NCBI RefSeq assembly: GCF_900454495.1
Contig: NZ_UGSI01000001.1
Span: 4,280,501-4,344,500 of the forward strand
Source of the DNA: Paenibacillus macerans
GTDB taxonomy: Bacteria; Bacillota; Bacilli; Paenibacillales; Paenibacillaceae
DNA length: 64,000 nt
Direction: 5' to 3'
This document shows, piece after piece, positions 61,305 to 64,000 of the stretch. The notes beneath the pieces were generated by a model. The model made no database searches, had not been told where the DNA came from, and saw only the letters and a program-made list of their open reading frames with translations. Within the stretch, counting starts at the first letter, position 1. Every line of letters begins with the position of its first letter. Both the position numbers and the translations under genes were made by a program.

Positions 61305-62888
61305 TTATGCTTCCCCATACAGCAAACCGCCGTCCAGCGCCTCCTCGCGGAACTCGCTGGGCGTTTTTCCCGTGTGCTTTCTGAACAGGCGGCTGAAATA
61401 CTTCACGTCCTCATACCCGGTCATCGCCGCGACTTCGCTCACTTTGGCCGGGGTCACCGCCAGCAGGTTCATCGCCCGGCGCATCCGCATCCCGGTGACG
61501 AAGTCGCCGAAGGTGCTCCCGGTTTCCTTTTTGAACAGCTCGCTCAGATGGCCGGGGTGAAGGTGCACGTACGCGGCCACGCGCTGCAGGCTGAGCGCCT
61601 CCGCCGGGCAGGACGCCATATACGCTTTGGCCCGTTGAACGTGGGACATTTGACTGCCGCCGAGCGACGTATGATACATATTCATAATGCCGAGCAGATG
61701 CCGGAACAGCTCATCCTTCAGCCTTCCGTCTTCCGGCTGTTCCTGGAGCCAGGGCTGGAGGCGCACCTTCTCCTCCCGGCCGACGGCGCGGAGCGTCCGC
61801 TCCAGCCAGCGATGCCCGATGGCCGCGGCCGAATGAAGGCAGGCCCGGAACGATTCGGGCGTGCACTCCGGGTCCGCCGCAAGCGTATCGGCCAATTCCT
61901 GCGTCCACGCTCTTAACGTCATCCGGTCATGGTCCAGCAAAATCATCCCCAGGGCGGTTTCCTCCTCCTGGGTCAATACCGTTTTTCCGCCTTTCCGTCC
62001 CGCCAAATCGGCATAATCAAACATCGTCCCCGGCAGCAAATCATGGTATCTGAATGCGGCGGCTGCCGTGACGTAACTCCGATGCGCCTGCTCCTCCCCC
62101 GCCACCGTCTCTCCCGCGGCCACCCGCAGCCGGCACTTGAGCAAGCCTTCAATCCGCTCGAAGGCGCCTTTAAACCGCTGGACCCCGGAAGGCTCACCGG
62201 CGGTAAGCGGGACGGCGCAGACGATGAATTCCCGGTAGATCAGCACCGCGGCGCCAGGGATCAAATCCTCCAGCATGTTCTGCACGGCAAACCGGAGCAG
62301 TCCGCCGGCCGCTCCGTTCGTCCCCCAGCCGTCGGCGCACAGAAGCAGCACCTGCCAGCGGTCCGCTTGTTTTGCCGCCCTTCTTCCTCCTGTTTCCGCA
62401 TCTCCGGCGGCAAAAACGTCCCCGGCTAACGGCTCGCCCTCAACGATCCACTTAAGCAGCAGCCGCTGCCGCTCCTCGCGGGCCAGCCGCAATGCCCGCG
62501 AATCTTCGGCGCGGCGCTCCGCGATCCGCTGCTTGGCCTGCAGCACCGTCTTGATGATCTCCTCCGGCTTGCTCGTTTTGAGCAAGTAGTCGCCGACCCC
62601 TTGGCGGATCGCCTGCTGAGTATAGGCAAAATCCCCATAACCGGACAGGATGATGACCTCCAGCGCGGGCAGCATCCGTTTCGCTTCCTCGGCCAGTTGG
62701 AGTCCGTTTTTGCCGCTCATGCGGATATCCGTCATCAGAATATCCGGCTTCTCCTCCCGGATGCGCTTCAGCGCTTCTTCGGCCGAAGCCGCCGGAGCCA
62801 GCAGCGTCAGCCCCAGCTCGTTCCAGGCGATAACGCTCGCCAGTCCGGTCCGGATAATGACCTCGTCGTCAACGATCAACAATTTCAT
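61305..62888 (-). CDS. YesN-type response regulator, AraC output domain
   Basis: This 527-residue regulator has a receiver domain with phosphoacceptor Asp54 (ILMTDIRMSGKNG) and LLKTSKPEE, where the usual KP motif is LLKP, so the Lys is kept and the Pro is displaced. A linker follows, then a C-terminal AraC helix-turn-helix pair (LSLQRVAAYVHLHPGHLSELFKKETGSTF; KVSEVAAMTGYEDVKYFSRLF). GGAGGTATCGCC precedes the ATG. It overlaps the kinase gene by 4 nt and is followed after 31 bp by the GH2 gene, a probable target. Confidence 0.93.
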   Translation of the reverse strand: MKLLIVDDEVIIRTGLASVIAWNELGLTLLAPAASAEEALKRIREEKPDILMTDIRMSGKNGLQLAEEAKRMLPALEVIILSGYGDFAYTQQAIRQGVGDYLLKTSKPEEIIKTVLQAKQRIAERRAEDSRALRLAREERQRLLLKWIVEGEPLAGDVFAAGDAETGGRRAAKQADRWQVLLLCADGWGTNGAAGGLLRFAVQNMLEDLIPGAAVLIYREFIVCAVPLTAGEPSGVQRFKGAFERIEGLLKCRLRVAAGETVAGEEQAHRSYVTAAAAFRYHDLLPGTMFDYADLAGRKGGKTVLTQEEETALGMILLDHDRMTLRAWTQELADTLAADPECTPESFRACLHSAAAIGHRWLERTLRAVGREEKVRLQPWLQEQPEDGRLKDELFRHLLGIMNMYHTSLGGSQMSHVQRAKAYMASCPAEALSLQRVAAYVHLHPGHLSELFKKETGSTFGDFVTGMRMRRAMNLLAVTPAKVSEVAAMTGYEDVKYFSRLFRKHTGKTPSEFREEALDGGLLYGEA

Positions 62889-64000
62889 GGCGATACCTCC
62901 ATGATCGGAATAGAGAACGAAACCTCCGTCCCCTCGCCTTCCCGGCTGTCCACTTCCAGTCCCGAGTCCCGGCCGTAATGCAGCAGCAGCCTTTCGTGCA
63001 CATTGCCGAGCCCGTATCCGGTGTTGGGGACGGCTTCTCCCGGAGCGTCCCGCACGGTATCGGGATCGGGATCAGGATCAGGATTAGCCTCACTCCGAGC
63101 CATCTGCCCCCCATCGTAACCAGCCTCCTCCTGAGTCTCCCGCACAGCAGGAGCAGCAGCTCCGCTACGAGTCTCCAGGCCCCCGCCGGCAGCAGCTCCT
63201 CGGACCGCAGCGCCCGCTGCTCCGTGAGCCACAGCGGCAACTGCTCCTTGGGCCACAGCGGCAGCTGCTCTTTCACGAGTCTCCCGAACCGCAGCGGGAA
63301 CAGCTCCCCCCCGAGTCCGCAGCTCCAGCACCCGGCGCACCTCGGCCAGCCGCTCCGAGGTCATGCCGGGTCCGTCATCCAGGACCGCCACTTTCATCCG
63401 CCTTCCTTCCCGCTGGATCAGAACGGTGATCGTTCCGGGACCTTCGCGTTTCTGAATGCCGTGGATCAGCGCGTTTTCCACCAGAGGCTGGAGCAGCAGC
63501 TTCAGCATCCATTTGTCCAGCAGCCCTTCATCAACGATATAGTCGACGGCAAATTTGTCGGGAAAACGGATCGACTGCACCCGCGCGTAATTCCGGATAT
63601 GCGCCAGTTCCTGCTCCACCGGGCAGTACTCCTTGCCTTGATTCAGGCTGATCCGCAAAAAGTCGCTAAGCCCCTCAACCATCTCGGCTATCCGCTTCTC
63701 GTCCGCCATCAGGGCGATCCAATGGATCGAGGACAAGGTGTTGTACAAAAAATGCGGGTTGATCTGCGCTTGAAGCGCCCGCAGATCGGCCTCCTTCTTG
63801 CGCGCTTCGCCGCGGATGACCTCCCGCTTAAGCCGTTCGATATGCGCGCCAAGCATATTGTAGCTTCGGCCGAGCCGGCCGATTTCATCGTCCGTGGCAA
63901 CCGGAAAACGCGGCAGCGGCCGCTCCGGATCGATCCGCGACAGATGGCGGGTCAAAACGCGCAGCGGCCGCGTGATCCGGCGCACCGTCAGCCAGATCAG
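62885..64000 (-). CDS. YesM-type sensor histidine kinase, 5' end outside window
   Basis: The frame is open to the right edge, so this is the 3' part (about 371 residues) of a kinase. It begins within or after TM2 with HAMP (VRRITRPLRVLTRHLSRI, DDEIGRLGRSYNMLGAHIERL), then the phospho-His box LQAQINPHFLYNTLSSIHW and the HATPase domain: VENALIHGIQKREGPG, VLDDGPGM and GYGLGNVHERL. Between VLDDGPGM and GYGLGN there are about 115 residues instead of about 20, of which about 97 (63026-63316) are low-complexity Ala/Gly/Arg/Glu and PDPDPDPD sequence. The insert occupies the ATP-lid. The ATP-binding motifs themselves are present. Confidence 0.92.
   Translation of the reverse strand: MIWLTVRRITRPLRVLTRHLSRIDPERPLPRFPVATDDEIGRLGRSYNMLGAHIERLKREVIRGEARKKEADLRALQAQINPHFLYNTLSSIHWIALMADEKRIAEMVEGLSDFLRISLNQGKEYCPVEQELAHIRNYARVQSIRFPDKFAVDYIVDEGLLDKWMLKLLLQPLVENALIHGIQKREGPGTITVLIQREGRRMKVAVLDDGPGMTSERLAEVRRVLELRTRGGAVPAAVRETRERAAAAVAQGAVAAVAHGAAGAAVRGAAAGGGLETRSGAAAPAVRETQEEAGYDGGQMARSEANPDPDPDPDTVRDAPGEAVPNTGYGLGNVHERLLLHYGRDSGLEVDSREGEGTEVSFSIPIMEVSP

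Noticed and set aside
60209..61384. 391-residue plus-strand frame opposite the GH2 gene
   Set aside because: It is an antisense shadow in GC-rich DNA; the GH2 frame on the other strand has full domain structure and catalytic motifs.

Overview
The window reads as chromosome of a spore-forming, low-to-mid GC Gram-positive of the Paenibacillus type. The supporting signs are an lpl/yte-style carbohydrate ABC transporter beside a YesM/YesN two-component pair, strong AGGAGG ribosome binding sites, many lipobox lipoproteins, a c-di-AMP (ydaO) riboswitch in front of kimA, a Btr-like AraC/binding-protein fusion, FNR and NrdR sites before nrdDG, and several ECF sigma/anti-sigma pairs. The assignment comes from gene content only; no 16S rRNA is present.

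Layout. 1-1960: the leader-proximal part of a large type I-C CRISPR array (26 intact repeats, continuing past the left edge), with its leader on the right and no cas gene in the window. 2.1-5.3 kb: a decayed SWIM-type protein gene, then an ECF sigma gene with a one-base frame break followed by its membrane anti-sigma partner. 5.3-14.8 kb: a carbohydrate module (glucosidase-like enzyme, two permeases, binding lipoprotein) divergent from a YesN/YesM regulator-kinase pair. 14.8-16.9 kb: a MerR regulator and an NAD-dependent dehydrogenase that share a palindromic operator. 16.9-22.0 kb: an accessory, partly decayed region with three type I toxin-antitoxin loci (Hol-Tox/TxpA-like peptides with convergent antisense RNAs), two of them in a duplicated segment of about 390 bp, plus small hypothetical genes with broken frames. 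22-25.3 kb: a secreted repeat/BIG2 protein, a lipoprotein and a PAP2 phosphatase. 25.6-29.9 kb: an EVE-domain protein and a divergent arsenic locus (arsM, arsR, a small Cys-rich gene; arsR, arsB, arsC) with several ArsR-type operators.

30-41.5 kb: alpha-carbonic anhydrase, a cre-preceded AA10 LPMO, kimA with its riboswitch, azlCD with a divergent MocR regulator, a glycosyltransferase, a YdjM-like membrane protein, an ECF-like sigma factor overlapping a CNNM/CorC transporter, and a DUF1836 regulator sharing paired 20-bp palindromes with that transporter. 41.6-44.3 kb: a Fur-box siderophore-binding lipoprotein and a Btr-like regulator. 44.4-51.3 kb: DUF2935, a broken small membrane protein, a DUF4179/sigma pair, a MetX-like hydrolase divergent from a LysR regulator, a DUF1330 protein and tRNA-Thr(CGU). 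51.5-55.1 kb: an MTH1187 protein, repeat-rich intergenic DNA and nrdDG. 55.2-64 kb: a CPA1 Na+/H+ antiporter, a lipoprotein, and a beta-mannosidase-like GH2 enzyme followed by a YesN/YesM pair whose kinase runs off the right edge.

The points most worth a second look are: low-complexity insertions placed inside conserved domains of both the GH2 enzyme and the neighbouring kinase; the duplicated type I toxin-antitoxin loci, which diverge exactly in the presumed RNA-pairing region; the layered FNR + double NrdR + terminator-hairpin control before nrdD; and a set of frame breaks, each repairable by one base in a short homopolymer and all confined to accessory genes.
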